This document shows positions 19,152-27,502 of a DNA stretch of 64,000 nt, in pieces (position 1 is the first letter of the stretch; each line of letters opens with the position of its first letter). The position numbers and the translations under genes are program-made. Source of the DNA: Sediminibacterium sp. (GTDB taxonomy: Bacteria; Bacteroidota; Bacteroidia; Chitinophagales; Chitinophagaceae); assembly GCA_017983845.1 (NCBI GenBank), contig JAGOAO010000003.1, positions 33,719-97,718 on the forward strand, given 5' to 3'. Below the pieces are notes generated by a model, which was not told where the DNA came from, searched no databases, and saw nothing but the letters and a program-made list of their open reading frames with translations.

Positions 19152-19554
19152 AATTTTACTTTGGGGAATTGGATTTGCATTAGTAGCTGTGATACTCGGT
19201 GCCTTTGGAGCACATGCTTTAAAAGCAATCTTAAGTCCAGAGAAATTACAAAGTTTTGAGACAGGTGTTCGTTATCAATTGATCCACGCTTTGGCATTGA
19301 TCCTATTGGCTATTTATAGTCAAATAAATGTAGCACAGATAAATAATAAAAAAGGGATCGCTTGGGCGTCCAATTTTTTCATCATTGGGATCCTACTATT
19401 TAGTGGTTCAATCTATGGGTTAGCATTTTTATCTATGACCCAATCCAATTGGTCTGTTTTATTAGGTCCTATCACCCCTTTTGGAGGACTTAGCTTAATG
19501 CTAGGATGGGCCAGCTGGGCGAAGGTTGTTTGGCTGAATAAAGTAGATATGTAG
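19141..19554 (+). CDS. DUF423 family small membrane protein
   Basis: The 137-residue product has four hydrophobic stretches and the conserved DUF423 features: an N-terminal FALVAVILGAFGAHALK and FETGVRYQLIHALALIL, then SGSIYGLAFL and a closing GPITPFGGLSLMLGW. These are inner membrane proteins (YgdD type) of unknown function. Start codon and first codons overlap the end of aroK. Confidence 0.92.
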   Translation: MHRKILLWGIGFALVAVILGAFGAHALKAILSPEKLQSFETGVRYQLIHALALILLAIYSQINVAQINNKKGIAWASNFFIIGILLFSGSIYGLAFLSMTQSNWSVLLGPITPFGGLSLMLGWASWAKVVWLNKVDM

Positions 19555-19566
19555 CCAATTTCTTTT

Positions 19567-19574
19567 TATATTTG
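19567..19574 (+). promoter_or_regulatory. -7 box of ftsK, nearly leaderless
   Basis: TATATTTG ends five bases before the ftsK ATG. Transcription would start about two bases before it, inside the end of the preceding operon. Confidence 0.55.
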
Positions 19575-19579
19575 TCCCC

Positions 19580-22180
19580 ATGGCAAATACGCTTAAAAGC
19601 AAATCAACACCGAAGGTAAATTCTCCGATTTTAAATCCGGACAAAGAAGCAGATGTAGTTGTGTCTGAAGTAGTAAAAGACGAACGAACAATGAAGATCT
19701 TAGGGGCCATCTCCTTATTGGTCAGCTTATTCCTTTTTGTAGCATTCACATCTTATTTATTTACTTGGCAAGAAGACCAAGACATGGTGCAATTGTGGAG
19801 AACACAATTGTTCTCTACACAAGATGTAAAAGCCAATAACTTATTAGGGTATATAGGTGCATTTTTTGCATACCAAATCATGTTCAATGGATTTGGTTTA
19901 GCTGCTTACTTATTTTGCACTTTCTTTTTTGTATTAGGTGTGAACTTGTTTTTTACAAAGTCTATTTTTAGTTTATGGCGTAACCTGAGATATGTATTGG
20001 TGGGCCTTTTAGTATTAAGTACCTGTTTTGCTTATTTTACACCCAATGCTGCTTTCTCTTGGGGCGGTGCTTTAGGTGAATATAGTAGCAGTTGGTTGAT
20101 CAAATGGATTGGTAGATTTGGTACGGGTGCAATTTTGTTTATTGCTGGATTTAGCTATTTTATATGGAGGTTTAATCCAAGCTTCAATGTGCCTAATTTT
20201 GATTTTTTAATTCCTAAGAAAAAAGTAGAAGAATCTACATTTATTAGTGAAGATACCGAAGAAGCAGTGAAGCAAGAATGGGATTTAAACAATCCTGCTC
20301 CTGCAAACACCCCTGTTGCAACAGGTAATACTTTAAAAGAGAATGCTTCTGGAATTTCAGTGATCATGCCAGAGGCGGATGAAGACGAGACAGCGTCTGA
20401 TGTGCTAGGCGAATTAGGTCCCAAATTATTTATTGACGAGCTGACTTTAGAAAATGAGCAATTTCCTGAAACGGAATTGACAGAAAAAAAAACGCCATTA
20501 GCGAGTGATGAGAGCTCGCGCCTAGCGAGTGATGATGATGATGATGATGATGATGTCGATGATGAAGAAGACGATCTTGATATTGATATTGATGATGAAT
20601 TATTAGAAGACCTTGATTTAGAAATCAAAGAAGTCCCAAAGGAAGCAGTGGTGGCAGCGGTGGGAACTTTGGCTACAAAATACGATGCCACTTTAGATTT
20701 AAAAAATTACAAGTACCCATCTATCAATTTATTAGAGACACATGGCTCTGAAAAAATTGTACAAGATCCAGAAGAATTGGAGACCTACAAAAATCAGATC
20801 ATTGCGACTTTAAAAAACTATGATATCGCGATTCAACGTATCTCTGCAACTGTAGGACCTACAGTGACTTTATACGAGATTGTACCTGCACCTGGGGTAC
20901 GTATTAGTAGAATTAAAAACTTGGAAGATGATATTGCGTTAAGTTTAGCGGCATTGGGGATACGTATCATTGCACCAATTCCTGGAAAAGGAACCATAGG
21001 TATTGAAGTGCCTAATATTCGCAAGTCAATTGTAAGTATGAAAACTTTATTGGCAAGTGAGAAATTCCAAACAAGCCAACATTCATTGCCGATTGCGATT
21101 GGTAAAAAAATCGATAACGAAAATTTCATTGTGGACTTAGCGAGTATGCCTCACTTATTGATGGCAGGTGCGACAGGTCAGGGTAAATCAGTTGGATTGA
21201 ATGCGATCCTGGTTTCCTTGTTATATAAGAAACATCCATCTCAATTAAAATTTGTCTTAGTAGATCCTAAGAAAGTGGAATTGAGTTTATACCGTGTGAT
21301 TGAAAAACATTTCTTGGCAAAATTACCAGGAGAAGAAGATGCGATTATTACAGATACGAAGAAAGTAATCAATACATTAAATGCATTGTGTATTGAGATG
21401 GACAATCGTTATGATTTATTGAAAGAAGCAGGCTGTAGAAATATTAAAGAGTACAATGAGAAGTTTACTTCAAGAAAATTAAATCCAGAAAAAGGACATC
21501 AATACTTGCCATTCATTGTATTGGTGGTGGATGAGTTTGCGGATTTAATTATGACAGCTGGTAAGGAAGTGGAAATGCCGATTGCGCGTTTAGCACAGTT
21601 AGCACGTGCGGTAGGTATCCACTTGATCATTGCAACACAAAGACCTTCGGTGAATATTATAACAGGTACCATTAAAGCCAATTTCCCGGCTCGTATTGCT
21701 TTTAAAGTGTCCAGTAAAATAGATAGCCGAACCATTTTAGATGCAGGCGGTGCGGAGCAGCTAATTGGTAAAGGAGATATGTTGGTGAGTTACAATGGAG
21801 AAATCACACGTTTGCAATGTGCTTTTGTGGATACTCCAGAAGTGGACCGAGTTTGTAATTTTATTGCGGAGCAAAAAGGCTATCCAGACGCTTTCTTATT
21901 ACCTGAATATATAGATGAAAAAGATTTAGAAACATCTGGCTTTGATGCGGGCGACAGAGATAGCTTATTTGAAGATGCAGCTAAATTGATTGTTAGCGCT
22001 CAAGTTGGTTCCACCTCATTCATTCAAAGAAGAATGAAATTAGGCTACAATAGAGCAGGCAGGTTGATGGATCAATTGGAAGCTGCTGGTATTGTTGGAC
22101 CAAGTCAGGGTAGTAAACCAAGAGAAGTGTTGTACAAATCTGATGCGGAGTTGTATGATTTCTTGCAAAATTTATCATAA
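19580..22180 (+). CDS. ftsK: DNA translocase FtsK/SpoIIIE
   Basis: Moves chromosomal DNA across the division septum and helps resolve chromosome dimers. The 866-residue product has four membrane helices in the first ~200 residues and then an acidic linker. It continues with the motor: the beta-type DNA-binding lead (LLETHGSEKI, ATVGPTVTLYEI), Walker A GATGQGKSVG near residue 528, and Walker B LVVDEFADLI near 648. The C-terminal winged-helix gamma domain (TSFIQRRMKLGYNRAGRLMDQL) would read KOPS-like sites. The linker (~300-350) holds eight Asp in a row encoded by (GAT)8. The length is normal for Bacteroidota FtsK. Confidence 0.97.
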   Translation: MANTLKSKSTPKVNSPILNPDKEADVVVSEVVKDERTMKILGAISLLVSLFLFVAFTSYLFTWQEDQDMVQLWRTQLFSTQDVKANNLLGYIGAFFAYQIMFNGFGLAAYLFCTFFFVLGVNLFFTKSIFSLWRNLRYVLVGLLVLSTCFAYFTPNAAFSWGGALGEYSSSWLIKWIGRFGTGAILFIAGFSYFIWRFNPSFNVPNFDFLIPKKKVEESTFISEDTEEAVKQEWDLNNPAPANTPVATGNTLKENASGISVIMPEADEDETASDVLGELGPKLFIDELTLENEQFPETELTEKKTPLASDESSRLASDDDDDDDDVDDEEDDLDIDIDDELLEDLDLEIKEVPKEAVVAAVGTLATKYDATLDLKNYKYPSINLLETHGSEKIVQDPEELETYKNQIIATLKNYDIAIQRISATVGPTVTLYEIVPAPGVRISRIKNLEDDIALSLAALGIRIIAPIPGKGTIGIEVPNIRKSIVSMKTLLASEKFQTSQHSLPIAIGKKIDNENFIVDLASMPHLLMAGATGQGKSVGLNAILVSLLYKKHPSQLKFVLVDPKKVELSLYRVIEKHFLAKLPGEEDAIITDTKKVINTLNALCIEMDNRYDLLKEAGCRNIKEYNEKFTSRKLNPEKGHQYLPFIVLVVDEFADLIMTAGKEVEMPIARLAQLARAVGIHLIIATQRPSVNIITGTIKANFPARIAFKVSSKIDSRTILDAGGAEQLIGKGDMLVSYNGEITRLQCAFVDTPEVDRVCNFIAEQKGYPDAFLLPEYIDEKDLETSGFDAGDRDSLFEDAAKLIVSAQVGSTSFIQRRMKLGYNRAGRLMDQLEAAGIVGPSQGSKPREVLYKSDAELYDFLQNLS
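20531..20554 (+). repeat. (GAT)8 trinucleotide repeat in ftsK
   Basis: Eight GAT codons encode an octa-aspartate run in the linker. A 14-base copy TAGCGAGTGATGA lies directly before it and again about 24 bases upstream. Copy changes would keep the frame. Confidence 0.8.
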
Positions 22181-22195
22181 TCCACTAGGATTGTC

Positions 22196-22203
22196 TACTT
22201 TTG
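22196..22203 (+). promoter_or_regulatory. -7 box of the lolA-like gene
   Basis: TACTTTTG matches TAnnTTTG and lies 46 bases before the ATG. Confidence 0.45.
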
Positions 22204-22249
22204 CAAAAGTTTCAACCATTCATTTTCCTTAGCCCATTATAATCCAATT

Positions 22250-22873
22250 ATGAGAATAGCTATCATCTGTTTATTGAGTATTTTAACCTTACAATTACAT
22301 GCCCAAAAAGATCCTAATGCAAAAGCAATATTGGATAAAGTAGGCGTAAAAGTGAAGTTGTCCAAGGGGATCTTAGTAAAGATCCAGCTGGTATCTAAAA
22401 ACAATAAAGGCAAGGCTTTAGGCACCAAGTTGATCCAATTAAAGATGAAAGGGGAGAAATACTTGCTAAACGAAGGGAAGTTAGAGATCCTTTGTGATGG
22501 TAGCTCGATCTATAATTTTGATGGGGTCAATACCATTTCAAAGTCAAGTTTGGCAGAAACAGAGCAAACACTAAGCCCTCAGAAACTTTTGTCTGGGAAT
22601 TATGATAAAGACTTCAATTTCAAATTATTAGCTCAAAATGCCAATACAGCCACAATCGAATTGTTTCCAATAGACCGTAAAAAGGGGTTTCAAAAGGTTA
22701 CATTAATCATAGACAAGGTGAAATCTGCCCTTTCTAATGCTGTTATTTTGGATAAAAGCAACAATATTACCGACGTAAAAGTGCTTTCAATTAACTATAC
22801 AGCTAGTTTAGAAGACAGATTATTCGTTTTCAATAGGGCAAAATACCCTAAAAACGTAGAAATATTTGACTAA
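22250..22873 (+). CDS. LolA-like outer membrane lipoprotein carrier
   Basis: Periplasmic LolA proteins take lipoproteins from the LolCDE complex to the outer membrane. The 207-residue product has a signal peptide ending near residue 19 (LTLQLHAQ). The mature part, all beta strands with one short helix, fits the LolA half-barrel: AKAILDKVGVKVKL, GTKLIQLKMKGEKYLL, CDGSSIYNFDGVNTI and LSPQKLLSGNYDKDFNF. No LolB or LolCDE gene is nearby. The order ftsK-lolA is common in bacteria, which supports the call. Confidence 0.86.
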   Translation: MRIAIICLLSILTLQLHAQKDPNAKAILDKVGVKVKLSKGILVKIQLVSKNNKGKALGTKLIQLKMKGEKYLLNEGKLEILCDGSSIYNFDGVNTISKSSLAETEQTLSPQKLLSGNYDKDFNFKLLAQNANTATIELFPIDRKKGFQKVTLIIDKVKSALSNAVILDKSNNITDVKVLSINYTASLEDRLFVFNRAKYPKNVEIFD

Positions 22874-22877
22874 ACTA

Positions 22878-22909
22878 TTGATTTAGTAACGCTTTTATCC
22901 CTATCTTTG
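22878..22909 (+). promoter_or_regulatory. Promoter of rpsO
   Basis: TTG (22878-22880), 21 bases, then TATCTTTG (22902-22909). The predicted start leaves a leader of about 59 bases before rpsO, long enough for control by S15. Confidence 0.65.
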
Positions 22910-22971
22910 CAGCCGAAATAAACAAAACAAAACCGTAGTTAATTGTTAACTACAATAAAAGAAGTTCTACA

Positions 22972-23244
22972 ATGTCTAACTTAACAAAAGAGAAAAAAGC
23001 AAGCATTTTTGCTGAATTTGGTGGTAAAGCAACAAACACTGGTTCAATTGACGGTCAAATTGCTTTATTAACACAACGCATCGCGCACATTTCTGGTCAC
23101 TTAAAGGCCAACCACAAAGACCATTCAACTCAAAGAGGTTTGATGCAATTAGTGGGTCAGCGTAAGCGTTTATTGGTTTATTTACAAAAACATAACCTTA
23201 CTGGTTACCGCGCACTAATTGAGAAATTAGGCTTAAGAAAATAA
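22972..23244 (+). CDS. rpsO: 30S ribosomal protein S15
   Basis: S15 binds 16S rRNA and starts platform assembly. The 90-residue product shows the whole family pattern: NTGSIDGQIALLTQRIAHIS, HLKANHKDHSTQRGL, LVGQRKRLLVYLQ and the end YRALIEKLGLRK. The TATCTTTG promoter precedes it. It is the first gene of the classic rpsO-pnp pair; a strong hairpin lies between the two. Confidence 0.98.
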   Translation: MSNLTKEKKASIFAEFGGKATNTGSIDGQIALLTQRIAHISGHLKANHKDHSTQRGLMQLVGQRKRLLVYLQKHNLTGYRALIEKLGLRK

Positions 23245-23269
23245 TCAAGAACTAACTTATAATAGCTGT

Positions 23270-23293
23270 CCCAACTGTACTACTACGGTTGGG
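23270..23293 (+). promoter_or_regulatory. Ten-pair hairpin between rpsO and pnp (probable processing or control site)
   Basis: CCCAACTGTA (23270-23279) pairs with TACGGTTGGG (23284-23293), one G-T pair, around the loop CTAC. No long T run follows, so it is unlikely to be a simple terminator. In E. coli a hairpin in this place is cut by RNase III and lets PNPase repress its own mRNA. A similar role here is inferred. Confidence 0.6.
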
Positions 23294-23343
23294 ATTAGTT
23301 GTTTATACGCGTGTGTTTCTCCAAATCACCAAAAAAATTAAAA

Positions 23344-25500
23344 ATGTTATCACAACCAAAATCAGTAAAATTCGAGATCAATCCTGGTCAAGAAATTTTC
23401 ATAGAGACAGGTAAGTTAGCACGTCAAGCAGACGGCGCTGTTACCATCAGACAAGGCAACTGTATTTTATTAGCTACTGTTGTAGCCAATAAGGATCCAA
23501 AGGAAGGACAAGATTTCTTTCCATTGAGCGTAGATTATCAAGAGAAGTTTGCCTCAGCAGGCCGTATCCCAGGATCTTTCTTCAAAAGAGAAGCGCGTTT
23601 GAATGACTACGAGATTTTAACAAGCCGTTTAATTGACCGTGCGTTAAGACCTTTATTCCCTGAAGATTATTTATGTGATGTGCAAGTATTGATCTCATTG
23701 GTTTCTTCTGATGAGAATGTAATGCCTGATTCATTAGCATGTTTAGCGGCATCTGCTGCATTGGCAGTGTCTAATATTCCAATTAAAGAAATTATTTCTG
23801 AAGTTAGAATCGCAAAGATTGATGGCAAATTTGTAATCAATCCTTCTAAATCTGAATTGGCTAAATGTGAATTAGAATTCATCATTGCTGCTACTGATAA
23901 GAACTTGATGATGGTAGAAGGTGAAGCGAAAGAATGTTCTGAGGAAGAATTAGTTCAATGTTTAGAAATTGCACACGAAGCAATCCGTAAGCAAATTAAA
24001 GCACAAGCTGAATTAAGAAAAATCGTTGGTATCACAGAAGTACGCGATTACAAAAAGCCAGAGCAAGACGAAATGATCCGCGAGAAAGTATATGCATTTG
24101 CTAAAGCAAAAGTAGACGCTATCGCAAGATTAGGTTCTGCAAAACACGAAAGAAGCGATGCATTTTCTGCATTGAAAAAAGAAATTATAGAGCATTTAGG
24201 AACTGAGATCACTGACTTGCAAAAGAAATTAGCAGGAAAGTATTACGAAGACCTTAAGTGGGAAGTAGTAAGAGACATGATGGTAGACAGCCGTATTCGT
24301 TTAGACGGTCGTCAGTTGGATCAAGTACGTCCTTTAGCGATGGAAATTGGACCATTACCAACACCACACGGATCTTCTTTATTTACAAGAGGCGAAACGC
24401 AATCTTTAACAACAGTTACATTAGGAACGAAGTTGGATGAGTTAATGCAAGAAACTGCAGCAAGTGCAGAATATGCTAAATTCTTCTTACACTATAATTT
24501 CCCTCCATTCTCAACAGGTGAAGTGAAAATGATGCGTGGTGTAGGTCGTCGTGAAGTAGGTCATGGTAACTTAGCAATGCGTTCTTTAAAGCAAATGTTA
24601 CCAGACAGCACTGTATTCCCTTACACTTTACGTGTAGTTTCAGATATCTTAGAATCAAACGGGTCATCTTCAATGGCGACAGTTTGTGCCGGTTCATTAG
24701 CTTTAATGGATGCAGGTGTGCCTATTCCAAAACACGTAAGTGGTGTGGCAATGGGATTGATTTCTAGAGAAGATGGAAAGTATGCTATCTTAACAGATAT
24801 CCTAGGAGATGAAGATCATTTAGGAGATATGGATTTCAAAGTAACTGGTACACGCGATGGTATCTGCGGTGTTCAAATGGACATTAAAGTAGATGGCTTA
24901 AGCATGGACATTATGAGAGAAGCATTGTCTCAAGCAAGAAAAGGACGTTTACACATTTTGGATGCTATGTATGAGTGTACACCAGCTGCACGTGCAGATG
25001 TGAAACCACATGCACCAAGAATGGTTAAAATAATCATTGATAAGGAATTCATTGGTGCGGTAATCGGACCAGGTGGAAAGATTATTCAAGAAATGCAAAG
25101 AACGACTGGTGCTACAATCAATATCGAGGAAGTTGGCAACCATGGTGAAGTAAGCATCTTCTCTGCGAACAAAGAAAGCCTTGACGCTGCTGTAAGATGG
25201 ATCAATGGCATCGTAGCAGTTCCAGAAATTGGAGACGAATACGAAGGTGTTGTGAAGGGCATTAAAGAGTTTGGTGCTTTCGTTGAATTTATGCCAGGCA
25301 AACAAGGTTTATTACACATTAGTGAAATTAGCTGGAAGCGTTTGGAGACAATGGATGGCATCTTTAATGAAGGGGATACAGTTAAAGTGAAATTGATTGG
25401 TTTGGATCCTAAAACAGGCAAGTTCAAATTAAGTCATAAAGCTTTATTGCCTCGTCCAGAGCAAGCGCCTCGTGAAGAACGTGGTCCTCAACAAGGATAA
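23344..25500 (+). CDS. pnp: Polynucleotide phosphorylase
   Basis: A 3'-5' phosphorolytic exoribonuclease of the RNA degradosome. The 718-residue product has two RNase PH domains, the second with SRIRLDGRQLDQVRPL and the catalytic run TDILGDEDHLGDMDFK. The KH domain GAVIGPGGKIIQEMQ is near residue 570, and a C-terminal S1 domain (YEGVVKGIKEFGAFVEF) follows. The start MLSQPKSVKFEI at 23344 is chosen because homologues begin there; upstream in-frame codons lie in the intergenic hairpin region. It ends before a good terminator. Confidence 0.98.
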   Translation: MLSQPKSVKFEINPGQEIFIETGKLARQADGAVTIRQGNCILLATVVANKDPKEGQDFFPLSVDYQEKFASAGRIPGSFFKREARLNDYEILTSRLIDRALRPLFPEDYLCDVQVLISLVSSDENVMPDSLACLAASAALAVSNIPIKEIISEVRIAKIDGKFVINPSKSELAKCELEFIIAATDKNLMMVEGEAKECSEEELVQCLEIAHEAIRKQIKAQAELRKIVGITEVRDYKKPEQDEMIREKVYAFAKAKVDAIARLGSAKHERSDAFSALKKEIIEHLGTEITDLQKKLAGKYYEDLKWEVVRDMMVDSRIRLDGRQLDQVRPLAMEIGPLPTPHGSSLFTRGETQSLTTVTLGTKLDELMQETAASAEYAKFFLHYNFPPFSTGEVKMMRGVGRREVGHGNLAMRSLKQMLPDSTVFPYTLRVVSDILESNGSSSMATVCAGSLALMDAGVPIPKHVSGVAMGLISREDGKYAILTDILGDEDHLGDMDFKVTGTRDGICGVQMDIKVDGLSMDIMREALSQARKGRLHILDAMYECTPAARADVKPHAPRMVKIIIDKEFIGAVIGPGGKIIQEMQRTTGATINIEEVGNHGEVSIFSANKESLDAAVRWINGIVAVPEIGDEYEGVVKGIKEFGAFVEFMPGKQGLLHISEISWKRLETMDGIFNEGDTVKVKLIGLDPKTGKFKLSHKALLPRPEQAPREERGPQQG

Positions 25501-25522
25501 GCTTACATTCAAATTATATAAA

Positions 25523-25555
25523 ATGCTCCAGTTTAACCCTGGGGCATTTTTTTTG
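25523..25555 (+). terminator. Terminator of pnp
   Basis: ATGCTCCAG and CTGGGGCAT form a nine-pair stem (one G-T) around a seven-base loop, followed by eight T residues. Confidence 0.88.
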
Positions 25556-25594
25556 TAAGTAACTTTGTTTAAGAATATTTTAATAAATAATATT

Positions 25595-25738
25595 AGAATA
25601 AACACCTATTTCTAGGCTCTCAGCTCGCTTCGTTCGAAATCTGGCTATCAAATAGGGGGGAATGAGAATAAATACCTATCCCTAGGCTCTCGGCTCGCAA
25701 GCTCGAACGTTCGCTAAGGAATAGTATTTATTCTCATT
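25595..25738. repeat. Tandem pair of palindromic intergenic repeats (REP/MITE-like)
   Basis: Two copies of a ~34-base unit begin at 25595 and 25665 (30 of 34 bases equal, core CCTAGGCTCTC-GCTCGC in copy two). Copy two is enclosed by a perfect 15-base inverted repeat, AATGAGAATAAATAC (25661-25675) and its complement (25724-25738), with the palindrome CGAACGTTCG inside. Copy one has the shorter arms CCTATTT and AAATAGG. No coding capacity is seen. The AT-rich spacer before it (25573-25594) is also partly palindromic. Confidence 0.72.
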
Positions 25739-25776
25739 TTCTTCATTTTAATTAAGCATTCATATAAACCAAACTT

Positions 25777-26667
25777 ATGTCTAAAGAATATATTCAAATA
25801 GAGTTCGACTTTAACAATCAAGATCAGTTTGATATGCTTGTGGCTGAATTGGCCGATTTGGGCTTTGAAGGCTTCAATGAGGAAGAACTAGAACAGGGGC
25901 AAAATGATGGGGTTGAATTAACCAATGGGCTGGGTGTAGGTGCAGGACACTGTAAAACCTTTATGTTGGCATCCGATTTTGAAGCTGTTCAAGTGCAAAA
26001 TGAATTAAATATTATATTCAATAAACATAGTTTAACTTATTCTAAGTCAATTATTAAGGAACAAAATTGGAATGAAGTTTGGGAGTCTAATTTCGATCCA
26101 GTAAGATTAGAAGATTTTGTAGGAATAAGGGCAGACTTCCATCCTCATTTTGATCCACCTGTAAAATATGAAATCAATATCACTCCTAAAATGAGTTTTG
26201 GTACAGGGCATCATGCTACTACTTATTCGGTGATGCAGTTAATGCAGGGAATGGACTTTAATGCTAAAACTGTGTATGATTTTGGAACAGGAACTGGCAT
26301 TTTAGCCATTTTAGCCGAAAAACTAGGTGCCAAATCGGTCCTGGCGGTGGATAATGATGACTGGTGTATAGAAAACGCCGAAGAAAATAGGCTTTCTAAT
26401 GCAAGTAAAGTGATTCGGATTGAAAAAGTAGCATCTGCTTTGCAATCACAACAATTTGATATCGTAATTGCCAATGTGAATAGGCATATCATAGAAGCCA
26501 ATATGGATGAATTGACTTTAATTGGAAAACCAGGCAGTATCTTGGTGCTTAGTGGTTTGTTGATTGAGGATCAAGCAGATATCATTGAATTAGCGGGCCA
26601 AAAAGGATGGAAATTCCAAAAGGAACAACCTTTAAATGGCTGGGTGAGTTTATTGTTCAATAGGTAG
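25777..26667 (+). CDS. prmA: Ribosomal protein L11 methyltransferase
   Basis: Trimethylates ribosomal protein L11 using S-adenosylmethionine. The 296-residue product has an N-terminal substrate-recognition domain (residues 1-~110, ending WNEVWESNFDPV). The class I methyltransferase core shows MSFGTGHHATT, the SAM motif DFGTGTGILAILAEKLGA, AVDNDDWCIENAEEN, and the N-x-x-R form of motif IV, IVIANVNRHI. The length and layout are standard. Upstream lies the palindromic repeat, and no promoter box is evident. The plsY start follows after 77 bases, with its own promoter inside the gap. Confidence 0.94.
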   Translation: MSKEYIQIEFDFNNQDQFDMLVAELADLGFEGFNEEELEQGQNDGVELTNGLGVGAGHCKTFMLASDFEAVQVQNELNIIFNKHSLTYSKSIIKEQNWNEVWESNFDPVRLEDFVGIRADFHPHFDPPVKYEINITPKMSFGTGHHATTYSVMQLMQGMDFNAKTVYDFGTGTGILAILAEKLGAKSVLAVDNDDWCIENAEENRLSNASKVIRIEKVASALQSQQFDIVIANVNRHIIEANMDELTLIGKPGSILVLSGLLIEDQADIIELAGQKGWKFQKEQPLNGWVSLLFNR

Positions 26668-26716
26668 AATTTGTGCTGAGAAATGGTGTACTAACAGGCA
26701 TTTATTTTTTTGGTCG

Positions 26717-26724
26717 TATATTTG
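26717..26724 (+). promoter_or_regulatory. -7 box of plsY
   Basis: TATATTTG lies 20 bases before the ATG at 26745. It supports that start rather than an upstream in-frame one at 26673. Confidence 0.5.
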
Positions 26725-26744
26725 CCTACCCCAAACACGATCTA

Positions 26745-27377
26745 ATGAACGAAATAATGCTTGTTATAGTTGCTTACCTGATAGGTTCAATACCTACTTC
26801 GGTTTGGGTGAGCAAGGCTGTTTTTGGTATTGATATACGCCATTATGGAAGTGGAAACGCCGGTGCAACCAACACTTTTAGGGTATTAGGGTCTAAATGG
26901 GGCGCTTTTGTGATGACAGCGGATGTAACAAAGGGTGTTATAGCGACTTCATTATACATTTTAATGCCTTTTTACTTACAGAATGAATTGGCTAGGACCA
27001 ATTTTATGATTGCGCTTGGTTTGGCCTCAGTGGTTGGTCATATTTTCCCAATTTGGGCTGATTTTAAAGGTGGAAAAGGTGTTGCGACACTTTTAGGTAT
27101 GGCTTTGGCAATACAGCCTTTGGTCGCTTTCATTTGTATCATCGTCTTTTTGATTACACTTTTCACTACTCGATTTGTTTCCTTAAGCTCTATGTTAGCA
27201 AGTGTGGCATTTATGGTCTTAATTCTATTCATTTTCAAAGAGAAAGAAACTTCGTATAGGATTTTTGCTATTATCGTCGCATTGATGGTGGTGGTCACCC
27301 ACCAAAAAAACATAGGCCGATTGCTAAAAGGAGAGGAGCACAAAGCGCCACTATTCAAAAAAAATAGAAAACAGTAA
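26745..27377 (+). CDS. plsY: Acyl-phosphate:glycerol-3-phosphate acyltransferase PlsY
   Basis: Makes lysophosphatidate from acyl-phosphate in the inner membrane, the first step of phospholipid synthesis. The 210-residue product is highly hydrophobic. It carries the three PlsY motifs: YLIGSIPTSVWVSK with GSGNAGATNTFRVLG, GHIFPIWADFKGGKGVAT, and the late HQKNIGRLLKGEE. The start at 26745 gives the normal N-terminus, and a -7 box 20 bases upstream supports it. Confidence 0.95.
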   Translation: MNEIMLVIVAYLIGSIPTSVWVSKAVFGIDIRHYGSGNAGATNTFRVLGSKWGAFVMTADVTKGVIATSLYILMPFYLQNELARTNFMIALGLASVVGHIFPIWADFKGGKGVATLLGMALAIQPLVAFICIIVFLITLFTTRFVSLSSMLASVAFMVLILFIFKEKETSYRIFAIIVALMVVVTHQKNIGRLLKGEEHKAPLFKKNRKQ

Positions 27378-27470
27378 GACGAATCGGCTTAAATAGCTTT
27401 ATTTTTAATTGATTATCAGTCATTTGCGTAGTTTTATTCAATTAACTACTTGCAACTAATAGGAATTGCT

Positions 27471-27478
27471 TAACTTTG
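27471..27478 (+). promoter_or_regulatory. -7 box of the YdeI-like gene
   Basis: TAACTTTG lies 24 bases before the ATG, with a TTG 18 bases upstream of it, slightly closer than the consensus. Confidence 0.5.
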
Positions 27479-27502
27479 CACTCCTAATAAATCCTAACAT
27501 TT

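Noticed and set aside
20155-20691. Ser-rich minus-strand frame opposite the ftsK acidic linker
   Set aside because: Ser runs come from the complement of the GAT repeats; ftsK is certain.
23270-23293. The rpsO-pnp hairpin as a plain terminator
   Set aside because: The stem is good but only mixed bases follow, without the T run seen at the other terminators of this window.
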